In this document: piece by piece, positions 1-8,588 of the stretch | How the letters are laid out: each line of letters begins with the position of its first letter | Position numbering within the stretch: the stretch's first letter is position 1 | NCBI RefSeq assembly: GCF_003334855.1 | Contig: NZ_QOWE01000007.1 | Coordinates: forward strand, 62,001-126,000 | Source of the DNA: Larkinella punicea | Lineage (GTDB): Bacteria > Bacteroidota > Bacteroidia > Cytophagales > Spirosomataceae | Reading direction: 5' to 3' | Length of the DNA: 64,000 bases | Position numbers and translations under genes: made by a program | The notes under the pieces: model-generated | Databases searched by the model: none | What the model saw: only the letters and a program-made list of their open reading frames with translations | What the model was told of the DNA's origin: nothing

Positions 1-1
1 T

Positions 2-109
2 CCCATTTCGGAAAGCATTGCGCTCCGGGCCCTCTGCCTGCCGATGTATCCCGATCTGGAGGAAGAAGTGATTGATCAGGTTTGCGAGATTGTGAATAAA
101 TACGTTTGA
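2..109 (+). CDS. C-terminal end of a DegT/DnrJ/EryC1-type aminotransferase (partial)
   Basis: The reading frame is open from the window edge and encodes 35 residues before TGA. The tail, with LRALCLPMYPDLEEEVIDQV followed by a helical end, resembles the C-terminus of PLP-dependent sugar aminotransferases of the DegT/DnrJ/EryC1/StrS family, where a 'LPlyP.Lt.eeqd.V' segment is the last conserved stretch. Such enzymes make amino sugars for surface glycans, which fits the polysaccharide locus that follows. The active-site lysine lies outside the window, so the identification rests on this tail and on context only. Confidence 0.6.
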   Translation, partial: PISESIALRALCLPMYPDLEEEVIDQVCEIVNKYV

Positions 110-226
110 AAAAAGAATGAAAAATGTAAAATGAAGAATTAGAAATGTAAAAATAGTTTCCACTGTAGCCTTAAACCGGTTATTACTTTTAAATTTTACA
201 TTCATCATTTTACATTTTTCATTTAT
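108..226. repeat. AT-rich intergenic palindrome built on the word TTTTACATTTTTCATT
   Basis: The left arm (about 110-157) and right arm (about 190-226) are imperfect reverse complements made of short repeated words (gaaaaatgtaaaatga / tcattttacatttttcat). The centre is unique. It fills the gap between the aminotransferase tail and the membrane protein gene. The same word recurs as a single arm at about 59592-59632. Confidence 0.7.
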
Positions 227-253
227 ACGCTAATTCACTGCCAGCATTACATC

Positions 254-2296
254 ATGACTTTCTTTTACCTGCTTACGTTTGCCCTGTTCGTTGTTTACAT
301 TGGCAACACCGCAGCCGGTATCAGCCGACGATCGCTGACCGAGTGGTTGCTGGTTTGCTTCATTCTTTTTGCCGGCAGCGTTATCCTGACCGGGTATTGT
401 CTCTCCGCTCTCTATCTCACCGCCACTACACCGGTTTGGGCGTTTGCCGTTTTCCTGACCGCAACGGTTTTGCGTCTGGTTTTCGGAAGGCTCGTCAATC
501 AGCCACGCTGGTCGGTCGGTTCGTTGCTGCGGGAACGGCGGGAAACGTTTGGCGACTGGTACCGCTCCCTGTCCATCTATTTCAAGGTTCTTTTCACGAC
601 CCTGCTGGCAACCTTGGGCGTCATTGCCATCACCAACCTGCTGCTGGTACTGCTCACGCCCCCGAACGAATGGGACAGCATGACCGGCCACCTGAACCGG
701 GTGATGCAATACATCCAGCGCGGCAGTATGCGGCATTTTGGCGGTACGAACTGGAACATCGACACCTACCCCAAAAGCGTCTGTACGATCCAGATTTATT
801 CGTTTCTGATCACCGGCCGCTTCGAAAATGCCTTCAAACTCATTCACCATCTATCCTACTGGATGGCCATTATAGCAGTTTTCGGCATTTCCCAACGCAT
901 TGCCCGGAACCTGTCCGCCAGTTTTTTTGCCGCCCTGTGTTACGCCCTGCTGCCCGATTTTCTGATGCAGGCCGTTACGACCGAAACCGATATTGTACTG
1001 ACAGCCTATCTGGGGAGTTTCCTGTATTTCCTGTTTGCCTACCGCAAGTCGGGAACGGAAACCAACCGCGACGCCCGGTATCTGTACCTGGCCGGTATCG
1101 CCTTTGGCATTGCCTACGGCCACAAAGTCACGTTCACGCTGCTGCTGCCGTCGCTGTTCGTCCTGATGATCTACACGGTTTTCTGGGCACCAAGCACCTC
1201 GGTCTTTTTCCAGCGACTCAAACACGTCGTACCGGCTTTCATCGTCGGCGTTTGTTTGTGGATGCTGCCGACGGGCTACCTCAAGAACATCGAAGTATTT
1301 GGTCATCCCATCGGCCCGCCAACCGCCCTGAAACACCAGTCGGTGGAACGTGCCGGGCCTTTGCGGAATTTGCTCGAACAAGGCAGCCGGAATGTCATTC
1401 GCTACGGCTACGATCACATCAACCTCGACGGTTTGCGCAATACGCAATGGGGGCTGGACGCGAATGTGATCATGCGAAAACCGCTGGTTAAACTGGAAGA
1501 AGTAACCAAAATGCGGCTGGACGAGGAAACCGACTTTTCGATTTTCCCCTTCGTTTTCAGCCGGCGGTTTGAGTTTTACAACGCCAATCCCTACTGGGGC
1601 ATCATCGGTTTCGGCCTGATTCTGCCGCTGGTCGCGCTTTCGCTGCTGGGTCTGCTGCGTTCAAAAGCCCACTTTTTCCTGGCGGTTGCCTTTGTGCTGC
1701 ACTTTCTGGCGCTCTCTTATTCGGCGCCGTATGATCCCTTCAAAGGGCGGTATTTCATCGAAACCGGTTTACTGGGGTCGCTCTTTCTACCCATCCTCTT
1801 TACGAACCGCTGGCTCAATATTGTAAATCCGGGCCGGGTGATTCTCAAAACGTATGTGGGTTTCGTCATCATTGTCGGCTGTCTTTCCGCCCTGTTTACG
1901 GTTTTCCTGAATGAGCGCTGTTTGCCCTTACCGGCCTACGGTCGACCGTCGGCGTTCAGTGCCGAGCGGATGTATTTACAGATGATGTTCCGCCCCGATA
2001 GCTACGTTCCCTACAAACGGTTCGATACGCTGGTGCCCGAAAAGGCGACCGTCGCCCTGGGAACCATCAACGACGATTTTGAATACCCCCTGTACGGCAA
2101 AAATCTGTCCCGGCGGCTGATTGTGATCAATCCCTTCGAAAAAGGGGTACAGCCCATCCCGAAAGAAGCGGATTACCTGTTTTTCTCGAAAAACGTCATC
2201 AAACCGCAACCGGGCGATGTACGGCTGGGAACCGACACCACTATGACCCACCTGATTGTACCGGGTGAGGATTATTATTTGCGAAAATTAAAGTAG
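254..2296 (+). CDS. Multi-pass GT-C-like membrane protein (GT39/PMT-like)
   Basis: This 680-residue protein has many hydrophobic segments (for example about 2-22, 30-50, 60-80 and 110-134, and more to about 580) and a soluble C-terminal tail. After the fourth segment a loop carries PPNEWDSM with D141, the position where GT-C glycosyltransferases such as GT39 and ArnT keep a catalytic acidic residue. It probably moves a sugar from a polyprenyl-phosphate donor on the periplasmic side. It is the first full gene of the glycan locus. The family is inferred from topology and the loop Asp; an oligosaccharide-processing membrane protein of another kind is possible. Confidence 0.6.
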   Translation: MTFFYLLTFALFVVYIGNTAAGISRRSLTEWLLVCFILFAGSVILTGYCLSALYLTATTPVWAFAVFLTATVLRLVFGRLVNQPRWSVGSLLRERRETFGDWYRSLSIYFKVLFTTLLATLGVIAITNLLLVLLTPPNEWDSMTGHLNRVMQYIQRGSMRHFGGTNWNIDTYPKSVCTIQIYSFLITGRFENAFKLIHHLSYWMAIIAVFGISQRIARNLSASFFAALCYALLPDFLMQAVTTETDIVLTAYLGSFLYFLFAYRKSGTETNRDARYLYLAGIAFGIAYGHKVTFTLLLPSLFVLMIYTVFWAPSTSVFFQRLKHVVPAFIVGVCLWMLPTGYLKNIEVFGHPIGPPTALKHQSVERAGPLRNLLEQGSRNVIRYGYDHINLDGLRNTQWGLDANVIMRKPLVKLEEVTKMRLDEETDFSIFPFVFSRRFEFYNANPYWGIIGFGLILPLVALSLLGLLRSKAHFFLAVAFVLHFLALSYSAPYDPFKGRYFIETGLLGSLFLPILFTNRWLNIVNPGRVILKTYVGFVIIVGCLSALFTVFLNERCLPLPAYGRPSAFSAERMYLQMMFRPDSYVPYKRFDTLVPEKATVALGTINDDFEYPLYGKNLSRRLIVINPFEKGVQPIPKEADYLFFSKNVIKPQPGDVRLGTDTTMTHLIVPGEDYYLRKLK

Positions 2297-2355
2297 CCCA
2301 ACTTTCGAAACCAGTTTCCACACATAAAGACGGTTTTTCAAAACCGTTTACCGAG

Positions 2356-3054
2356 ATGACCATTGCCATCATGCAGCCTTATTTTTTGCCTTACATCGGG
2401 TATTTGCAACTGATGAACGAGGTCGATAAGTTTATTTTTTACGACGATGTGGCGTTCATCAACCGGGGCTGGGTAAACCGAAACCGGATTCTGGTGAACG
2501 GCAAGGATTTTATGCTTACGGTGCCGCTCAAGGATGCCAGCCAGAACAAACGGATTGCCGACATCGACCTGAGCGACGACCCGAAATGGCGGCAAAAACT
2601 GCTGCAAACCCTCGGTCAGTCGTATCGGAAAGCACCTTTTTATAAAACGGTATTCCCCTTGCTGGAAAAAATCGTAAACTTGGAAGTTCGAACGATTGCC
2701 GAACTGGTTCGTGAAAGTTTTCCATTGCTCAACGATTACCTTGGCATTCAGACGGAACTGGTACCGTCGTCGGATCGGTACAACAACAGCGAACTCCGGG
2801 GGCAGGAACGGATTCTGGACATCTGCCTGCAGGAGAAAGCCACGCGATACATCAATCCCATCGGAGGCATGGAACTGTATGACCGGCAGCGGTTTGCCGA
2901 CGCGGGCATCGAGTTGTTTTTTATTCAGTCGAAACGGGTCGAATACCCCCAGTTTCAGAACGAATTTATACCGTGGCTCTCCATCGCCGACGTGCTGATG
3001 TTCAACGACGTACCGACCATGCAGGAGATGCTGAAAGAGTTTGAGTTAATTTAA
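2356..3054 (+). CDS. WbqC-like family protein
   Basis: The N-terminus has IAIMQPYFLPYIGYLQLM followed by FIFYDDVAFINRGWVNRNRI, the signature of the WbqC-like family (Pfam WbqC), and the 232-residue length is typical. Members sit in O-antigen and exopolysaccharide loci, often with sugar aminotransferases and acyltransferases. The biochemical role is not established; a part in acylating an amino sugar is the usual guess. Its neighbours here are an aminotransferase tail and a NeuD-type acyltransferase, which fits. Its stop codon abuts the palindrome at 3053. Confidence 0.85.
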   Translation: MTIAIMQPYFLPYIGYLQLMNEVDKFIFYDDVAFINRGWVNRNRILVNGKDFMLTVPLKDASQNKRIADIDLSDDPKWRQKLLQTLGQSYRKAPFYKTVFPLLEKIVNLEVRTIAELVRESFPLLNDYLGIQTELVPSSDRYNNSELRGQERILDICLQEKATRYINPIGGMELYDRQRFADAGIELFFIQSKRVEYPQFQNEFIPWLSIADVLMFNDVPTMQEMLKEFELI

Positions 3055-3150
3055 TTTTGAATGAGTGAATGATAGAATAAATGAATAAAACTATTCATCG
3101 ACCTGATTCCCCGGACATTCTATCATTCACTCATTCTATCATTCAAAATT
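3053..3150. repeat. AT-rich palindrome, ATTCTATCATTCACTCATT family, copy 1
   Basis: The left arm 3053-3078 (aattttgaatgagtgaatga...) is the reverse complement of the start and end of the right arm 3117-3150; the right arm carries one extra ctatcatt unit. The core separating the arms is about 38 bases. The element begins directly after the WbqC stop codon and ends six bases before the next start codon. A second copy with a different core lies at 58811-58898. Confidence 0.85.
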
Positions 3151-3155
3151 AAAAT

Positions 3156-3809
3156 ATGGCAAAAGTGATCATCTTTGGCGTACTGGATACCGCCGAACTC
3201 GCGCATTTTTATTTGACGCATGACTCTGAACACGAGGTGGTTGCGTTTGCCCTCAACCGGGATTATCTGAAAGAAACCGAGTTCAAAGGGCTTCCGGTGG
3301 TTGCTTTTGAAGATATTGAAACGGTATATCCCCCCCAGGAATTCAAATTTTTCGCGCCCATGACGGGCCGGAAAATGAACAAAAACCGGGAAAAGATCTA
3401 CCTCCAAGCCAAAGCCAAAGGGTACGAGTGCATTTCCTACATCAGTTCCAAAGCGACGCTGTTTAACAACCCGATCGGCGAAAACTGCTTTATTCTGGAG
3501 GACAACACGATTCAGCCTTTCACGACCATCGGCAACAATGTCGTGCTGTGGAGCGGCAATCACATTGGTCACCACGGACAGATCAAGGATCACGTCTTTT
3601 TCACGTCGCACGTCGTTTTGTCAGGTCACTGCGTCGTTGATTCCTACAGCTTTTTCGGCGTCAACAGCACCATCCGCGATTACCTGCACATTGCTGAAGG
3701 TACGCTGGTGGGCATGGCCGCAGCCGTCATCAAATCGACCGAAGCCTGGGGTGTTTACATGGGCAATCCCGCCGAAAAACGCCCCATTCCGAGTCATAAA
3801 GTCTATTAA
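3156..3809 (+). CDS. NeuD/PglD-like sugar O- or N-acyltransferase
   Basis: This 217-residue protein has an N-terminal Rossmann-like half (MAKVIIFGVLDTAELAHFYL) and, from about residue 100, a left-handed beta-helix of hexapeptide repeats (IGENCFILEDNTIQPFTTIG, then VVLWSGNHIGHHGQIKDHVF). The order matches the NeuD/PglD/GNAT-independent acetyltransferases that modify sialic acid or UDP-amino sugars with acetyl-CoA. H-rich turns such as SGNHIGHHG contain the likely catalytic histidine. With the aminotransferase tail and WbqC it suggests an N-acylated amino sugar in the polymer (inference). Confidence 0.8.
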   Translation: MAKVIIFGVLDTAELAHFYLTHDSEHEVVAFALNRDYLKETEFKGLPVVAFEDIETVYPPQEFKFFAPMTGRKMNKNREKIYLQAKAKGYECISYISSKATLFNNPIGENCFILEDNTIQPFTTIGNNVVLWSGNHIGHHGQIKDHVFFTSHVVLSGHCVVDSYSFFGVNSTIRDYLHIAEGTLVGMAAAVIKSTEAWGVYMGNPAEKRPIPSHKVY

Positions 3810-3820
3810 TCATTTTTCTC

Positions 3821-5017
3821 TTGACCAGAATCCTTTTTATCGGCCACGATGCCAACCGGGCCGGCGCACAATATTTACTGCTTCACCTGCTGACTTTTTT
3901 ACGGAAGTCGGGAGTCGAAACGGCCTTGTTGCTGGGGGATGGCGGACCGCTCCTTCCCGACTATGAACGCGTCACCAAAGTCTACGCCGGTTTTGTTCCG
4001 CCCGCGCCACCGCAGCCCAATGGCCTGATTACGCGGGCTTTCAAGCGGCTCGGGGTTGGAAATTCGAGCCAGGACAATGACCCCGGAAGCGAACTGTTTG
4101 CCGAACTGCTACCGGTTTTACAAGCGCAGTCGTTTGATCTGATCTTTTCAAATACCATCGCCAACGGCGGTTTGTTGCAGCGGCTTCAACCGCTGGGATT
4201 GCCCTTTGTTTCCTATGTTCACGAACTGGAAACATCGATTCATATCTATACCAAACCGGATGAACTGCGCTACCAGCTCGACCACGCTACCTTGTTTTTG
4301 TGTGGCTCGGATGCAGTTCGTCAGAATCTGATTCAGAATCACGGGCTGGCACCCAAAAAAACCGACGTGCTCAATTCGCTTATCCGCACCGAATCGTTGC
4401 TGAGCACGTTGCAAAGCGTGGACCAGCCCGCGATTCGCACCCGGCTGGGCATCCCACTTGATGCCGTGGTCGTGGGCGGTTGCGGCAATGCCGAATGGCG
4501 GAAAGGCGTGGATTTGTTCGTCCTGATGGCGCAGCAGGTACTGAAAACGCACCCCGACACCTATTTTGTGTGGATCGGCGTTCCCAAAAAGAGCGAAGAA
4601 TACCGTCGGTTGACCTACGATTTGGAGCGGATGCGACTGAACGAGCGCGTGATTCTGATCGAACCGGGTGGCGATTACCTGAACTATTTTGCCTGTTTTG
4701 ACATCTTTACCTTAACCTCACGCGAAGATCCGTATCCGCTGGTGATTCTCGAAGCGGGCCTGAACCGAATCCCGGTTCTGTGCTTCCGCGATTCGGGCGG
4801 TAGTCCGGATTTTGTCGGGGAAGATACGGGTTGTCTGGTAGCGTATTCCGATGTTACGGCCCTGGCCGACCTGATCCGGCGGCTGGCTGACGCACCGGAC
4901 GAACGCAGCCGGGTTGGGGCGATTTTTTACCAGCGGGCCATGAATCACGACGCCGGGGTACTGGTGCCTCGTCTGCTGGCCATTCTTGAAACCGCGTTGA
5001 ATGAACACACTCCCTAG
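3821..5017 (+). CDS. Glycosyltransferase family 4-like
   Basis: This is a 398-residue GT-B protein. The N-terminal half opens with ILFIGHDANRAGAQYLLLHL, the G-rich acceptor-side loop of GT4. The C-terminal half has VVGGCGNAEWRKGVDLFV and the donor-binding EDPYPLVILEAG with the E-x7-E spacing typical of retaining GT4 enzymes. It should transfer a sugar from a nucleotide donor in the cytoplasm during repeat-unit assembly. The only in-frame start near the N-terminus is TTG at 3821, 11 bases after the previous stop. The 3' end overlaps the next gene by 17 bases. Confidence 0.88.
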   Translation: MTRILFIGHDANRAGAQYLLLHLLTFLRKSGVETALLLGDGGPLLPDYERVTKVYAGFVPPAPPQPNGLITRAFKRLGVGNSSQDNDPGSELFAELLPVLQAQSFDLIFSNTIANGGLLQRLQPLGLPFVSYVHELETSIHIYTKPDELRYQLDHATLFLCGSDAVRQNLIQNHGLAPKKTDVLNSLIRTESLLSTLQSVDQPAIRTRLGIPLDAVVVGGCGNAEWRKGVDLFVLMAQQVLKTHPDTYFVWIGVPKKSEEYRRLTYDLERMRLNERVILIEPGGDYLNYFACFDIFTLTSREDPYPLVILEAGLNRIPVLCFRDSGGSPDFVGEDTGCLVAYSDVTALADLIRRLADAPDERSRVGAIFYQRAMNHDAGVLVPRLLAILETALNEHTP

Positions 5018-5711
5018 CATGGTCGTTGGAAACGGTATGATTGCCCGGCGTTTTTCAGCTTTCGACGACCGGGATGACATTCTGATTTTTGCCTCCGGCG
5101 TTTCCAATTCCAAGGAAAACCGGGCATCGGCGTTTGACCGCGAGAAAAAGCTCGTGGAAGAATCCATCGCGTCGAACGAAAACCGGCTGTTTGTATATTT
5201 CAGTACCTGCAGCGTGACCGACCCCACCGAGCAGGGTTCCCGGTACGTTACCCACAAGCTGTTTCTGGAAGAATATATTGCCGGAAATTGCAAAAACTAC
5301 CTGATTATCAGAGCCTCGAACGTTGTGGGTAAAACAGACAACCCGCATACGGTGTTGAATTTTTTTGTCAACCGCATCCGAAACCACGAACCGTTCGATG
5401 TCTGGCAGGGTGCCACCCGGAACCTGATCGATGTCGATGATGTGTACCGGATTGTGACGGCATACATCGGTCGCGGACCGGGCGAGTGGAATCAGACGAT
5501 TAATGTGGCCAACCCGTACAGCGTCAAACCGCTGGACATTGTGCAGGCCATCGAAGTGCAACTCGGTTTGAAAGCCCAATACCGGCTAATCGATAAAGGC
5601 GAACCGTTTGAAATTGATACCACCAAAAGTGCGGCTGTTTTACAGGACCAACATGCTGATTTTCAGCCCAAACGCTACCTGAAACACCTCTTGCAGAAAT
5701 ATTACGAATGA
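5001..5711 (+). CDS. Short NAD-dependent epimerase/dehydratase-like protein (extended SDR)
   Basis: This 236-residue protein begins MVVGNGMIARRF, a GxGxxA-type nucleotide-binding turn, and has FSTCSV followed by YVTHK, giving the catalytic YxxxK pair Y82/K86. FDVWQGATRNLIDVDDVYRI resembles the substrate domain of extended SDR sugar reductases and epimerases. It is shorter than the usual 300-340 residues, with the segment between the dinucleotide loop and the Ser/Tyr site compressed. It probably acts on a nucleotide sugar for the surrounding pathway. The ATGA overlap at 5708-5711 couples it to the next gene. Confidence 0.75.
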   Translation: MNTLPSMVVGNGMIARRFSAFDDRDDILIFASGVSNSKENRASAFDREKKLVEESIASNENRLFVYFSTCSVTDPTEQGSRYVTHKLFLEEYIAGNCKNYLIIRASNVVGKTDNPHTVLNFFVNRIRNHEPFDVWQGATRNLIDVDDVYRIVTAYIGRGPGEWNQTINVANPYSVKPLDIVQAIEVQLGLKAQYRLIDKGEPFEIDTTKSAAVLQDQHADFQPKRYLKHLLQKYYE

Positions 5712-6691
5712 CGCTAGCTTTCACGATTTGTTCGATCAACTACCTCGCCCAGGCCCGAACCCTGGGTGACTCGCTGCGGCAAACCAATCCCGACTGGCAG
5801 TATGTGATCGGTTTGGTCGACAAGCTGGATCAGGCCCACCTGCCGCCCGAGCTGGTTCCCGCCTACCCGATGCTGGAAATCGACCAGATCGACATTGAGG
5901 ATTTTGCGGGCATGTGCGACCGGTACGACATCACGGAGTTGAATACCGCCGTCAAACCGTTTTACATCGACTACTTTTTCAAACACTATTCCGACGCCAC
6001 CGAGGTCATCTATTTTGACCCCGATATCATTGTTTTTCAGCCGCTTACCCGACTGAAACAGCATTTGAGCGAATACAACCTGGTGGTGACCCCGCACATT
6101 TGCCAACCCATCACCGACTGGCTGATTCCCAACGAGTTGAACCACCTGAACACCGGTACCTACAACCTGGGTTTTATTGGATTGCAGAAAAGTGAGGAGT
6201 CCAACCGGTTTGTGCAGTGGTGGAAAAAACGGCTGGTGAACGAGTGTCGCATCGACCTCTGCAACGGTTTGTTCGTCGATCAGCACTGGGTGAATTTTGC
6301 CCCGATTTACTACGACAAGGTCTGGATTGAAAAGCATCCCGGCTACAATGCCGCATACTGGAACCTCCACGAGCGGTTTTTCTCAGAGCAGGATGGCGTC
6401 TGGAAGGTGAACGAAACGGCGGATTTGCAATTTTTCCACTACAGCGGCTACGGGATTCATAAACCGCAGGAAATCTCCAAATACCAGAATCGGTTTACCT
6501 TTTCGCAACGCCCGGACGTGGTTCCCTTGTTTGAACTCTACCGGCAGCGACTGTTTGATAATCAGAACGAAACGTACCGGAATTACCCCTGTTTTTACAT
6601 CAAGCCACCGAAAACACTGTATTACCAAAGCGTCCGAAAAGCCCTGAAATCGCCAATCGATCGCTTGATTTCAGTGCTCGAAAACCGGTGA
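5708..6691 (+). CDS. GT8-like glycosyltransferase with DPD motif
   Basis: This 327-residue protein opens with FTICSINYLAQARTLGDSL, the 'sequential access to stored cargo' start seen in GT-A enzymes of the GT8 or related type, and carries VIYFDPDIIVFQPL with D104-P-D106 as the metal/nucleotide DxD motif. A large loop with NTGTYNLGFIGLQ follows. It is a paralogue of the gene at 8589-9551, with the same order of blocks. It is predicted to be a cytoplasmic sugar transferase of the locus; donor and linkage cannot be told. Confidence 0.75.
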   Translation: MTLAFTICSINYLAQARTLGDSLRQTNPDWQYVIGLVDKLDQAHLPPELVPAYPMLEIDQIDIEDFAGMCDRYDITELNTAVKPFYIDYFFKHYSDATEVIYFDPDIIVFQPLTRLKQHLSEYNLVVTPHICQPITDWLIPNELNHLNTGTYNLGFIGLQKSEESNRFVQWWKKRLVNECRIDLCNGLFVDQHWVNFAPIYYDKVWIEKHPGYNAAYWNLHERFFSEQDGVWKVNETADLQFFHYSGYGIHKPQEISKYQNRFTFSQRPDVVPLFELYRQRLFDNQNETYRNYPCFYIKPPKTLYYQSVRKALKSPIDRLISVLENR

Positions 6692-6701
6692 TTAGTTTAC
6701 G

Positions 6702-6723
6702 GGTTTACGGTTTACCGTAAACC
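6702..6723. repeat. Small hairpin GGTTTACGG-TTTA-CCGTAAACC
   Basis: Perfect 9-base arms with a 4-base loop lie between two glycosyltransferase genes, in a 44-base gap rich in the words gtttacgg and ccgaaaacc. It belongs in style to the other AT-rich word-repeat palindromes of this window. No T-tract follows, so a terminator role is not supported. Confidence 0.6.
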
Positions 6724-6735
6724 GAAAACCGAAAA

Positions 6736-7569
6736 ATGAACAAGATACGTAAAAGTCCGCAGGTCGCCTGTGTGGTCATTCCGGTTTATCAATCGTCGCT
6801 GACGGCGTATGAACAGATTTCGCTCACGCAGTGCCTGCGGGTGTTGGGTCAGCACCCGATTATTCTGGTAACACCCCGTTCCCTGGATGTGTCGTACCTG
6901 ACCCAGCCGCATCCGCAACTCCAGGTGCGGACGTTCGACGATGCGTTTTTCAAGGACGTGCAGTCTTACAACCGGCTGATGCTTTCGGAGGACTATTATC
7001 AGGCATTCACGGATTTCGAATACATGCTTATTTACCAGTTGGATGCGTTTGTGTTTCGGGATGAACTGACGGAGTGGTGTCGGAAAGGTTACGAGTACAT
7101 CGGCGCTCCCTGGCTCCGCGACCGCGATTTTGCCGACTGGAAAGACGAAACCGTGTTCAACATCAAGAAAAAAATCGCCATCTGGCTGGATTTGAAGAAA
7201 GACGACGGCGTTACCCCGCGCGAAATCACCTCCCTCAACGGGGTGGGCAATGGCGGTTTTTCGCTTCGGAAAATCCCCTCGCTGCTGCGCTGGATTCGTT
7301 TTTACAAGAAAAAGATTGCCGATTACGAGAAAATTCATGCGCATCAATACAACGAAGATGTGTTCTGGGGCATTGAAATAAACCGGTATTTCCCCCTGAT
7401 CAGCGTCCCGGATTTTCGGACGGCACTGCGGTTTTCAGTCGAGTTTTACCCCGAACGCGCCATTCAAACCTATAACAAAGGCCAGTTACCCTTCGGTTGC
7501 CACGCCTGGAACATCCACGGAACCGACTACTGGCGGCCCATCTTTGCAACCTATGGCTACACCATCTGA
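6736..7569 (+). CDS. DUF5672 family protein, probable glycosyltransferase
   Basis: The 277 residues match the pattern of the DUF5672 family: HPIILVTPRSLDVSYL, then YMLIYQLDAFVFRDELTEWC, GYEYIGAPWL, GVGNGGFSLRKI and NEDVFWG. This layout (Asp in YQLDAF, Gly-rich NGGFSLR loop, Glu-Asp before the last helix) is like GT-A enzymes, and the family is usually found in glycan loci. Function is inferred; no member with a proven substrate comes to mind. The 3' end overlaps the next gene by 17 bases. Confidence 0.8.
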   Translation: MNKIRKSPQVACVVIPVYQSSLTAYEQISLTQCLRVLGQHPIILVTPRSLDVSYLTQPHPQLQVRTFDDAFFKDVQSYNRLMLSEDYYQAFTDFEYMLIYQLDAFVFRDELTEWCRKGYEYIGAPWLRDRDFADWKDETVFNIKKKIAIWLDLKKDDGVTPREITSLNGVGNGGFSLRKIPSLLRWIRFYKKKIADYEKIHAHQYNEDVFWGIEINRYFPLISVPDFRTALRFSVEFYPERAIQTYNKGQLPFGCHAWNIHGTDYWRPIFATYGYTI

Positions 7570-8581
7570 TCCGACCCAGCCGACGATCTCGGTGGCGCTT
7601 TGCACGTATAACGGCGAAGCGTATCTGGAAACCCAGCTAGAGAGTATCCTGAAACAGAGCCGGTTACCAACCGAACTGGTTGTCTGCGACGACGATTCGA
7701 CCGACCAGACGCGGGCGATTCTGGAAAAGTTTGCCGCCAAAGCCCCCTTTCCCGTCCAGATCATCCGGAATGCGACCCGCCTGGGATTCAACAAAAATTT
7801 TGAAAAAGCCCTGTCGCTTTGCAATGGCGAGTTGATCTTTATCTGCGATCAGGACGACTGGTGGTTGCCCGAAAAAATCGAAACGCTCACCAACTACCTG
7901 GTTCAGCATCCAAAGCTTGATCTGGTGTTCAGCAACGCCGTTATTGCCGACACCAGCCTGAACAACACCGGGCGTCTGTTTTGGGATGCCGTGCGGTTTA
8001 CCGAACCCATCCGCGAGCGGTGGCGCCGGGGCGAAGCGGTGGAAGTGTTGCTGGACGGCAACCGGGTGATGGGCTGCACCTCGGCCCTGCGCCGGCGGTT
8101 GCTGACGTCATTTTTACCGATTCCAACCCTGCCCAATTACATTTATGACGGCTGGATGGGTTTGGTGACAGCCGCCAAAGGCACCATCGACTTTTATGAA
8201 AAACCGTTGATCTGGTACCGGACCCACGAAAAACAGCAGGTGGGCACGCGTCCGCCGGAGGCCGGAAAACCCGTGCGGTTCAAAGACCGGTTTTCGCGCC
8301 CGCACCAGGAGAAACTGGCCCCCTTGATTCGTAAGCACCAGGAATTGAAGGATTTATACACCCTGGTAACCCAACGAATCGCGGCTAAAACACCGGGAAT
8401 CGAACAGTTTGAACGGCGGCTGGCGCATTATGCCCGACGAAGCACGATGCCCGACGGACGGTTTTCCAGGATCGGTTCGGTCGTTCGGGAACTGGTGGCC
8501 GGGAATTACCACCGCTATGCCGATCAGGAAGCGAATCAGTATGCGCCTTTTCTGGCCGCTTTGGGCGATTTAGTAGAGTAA
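7553..8581 (+). CDS. Glycosyltransferase family 2 (rhamnosyltransferase-like)
   Basis: ISVALCTYNGEAYLETQLES and LVVCDDDSTDQT mark the GT2 nucleotide-binding start, and FICDQDDWWLPEKI holds the DxD motif (DQDD). The 342-residue length and the DQDDWWLP form recall GT2 enzymes often called alpha-L-Rha transferases. A TTG codon lies three codons upstream, but ATG at 7553 is the first ATG and is preferred. It acts in the cytoplasm on the lipid-linked repeat unit. Seven bases separate it from the next gene. Confidence 0.87.
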   Translation: MATPSDPTQPTISVALCTYNGEAYLETQLESILKQSRLPTELVVCDDDSTDQTRAILEKFAAKAPFPVQIIRNATRLGFNKNFEKALSLCNGELIFICDQDDWWLPEKIETLTNYLVQHPKLDLVFSNAVIADTSLNNTGRLFWDAVRFTEPIRERWRRGEAVEVLLDGNRVMGCTSALRRRLLTSFLPIPTLPNYIYDGWMGLVTAAKGTIDFYEKPLIWYRTHEKQQVGTRPPEAGKPVRFKDRFSRPHQEKLAPLIRKHQELKDLYTLVTQRIAAKTPGIEQFERRLAHYARRSTMPDGRFSRIGSVVRELVAGNYHRYADQEANQYAPFLAALGDLVE

Positions 8582-8588
8582 CCGACTT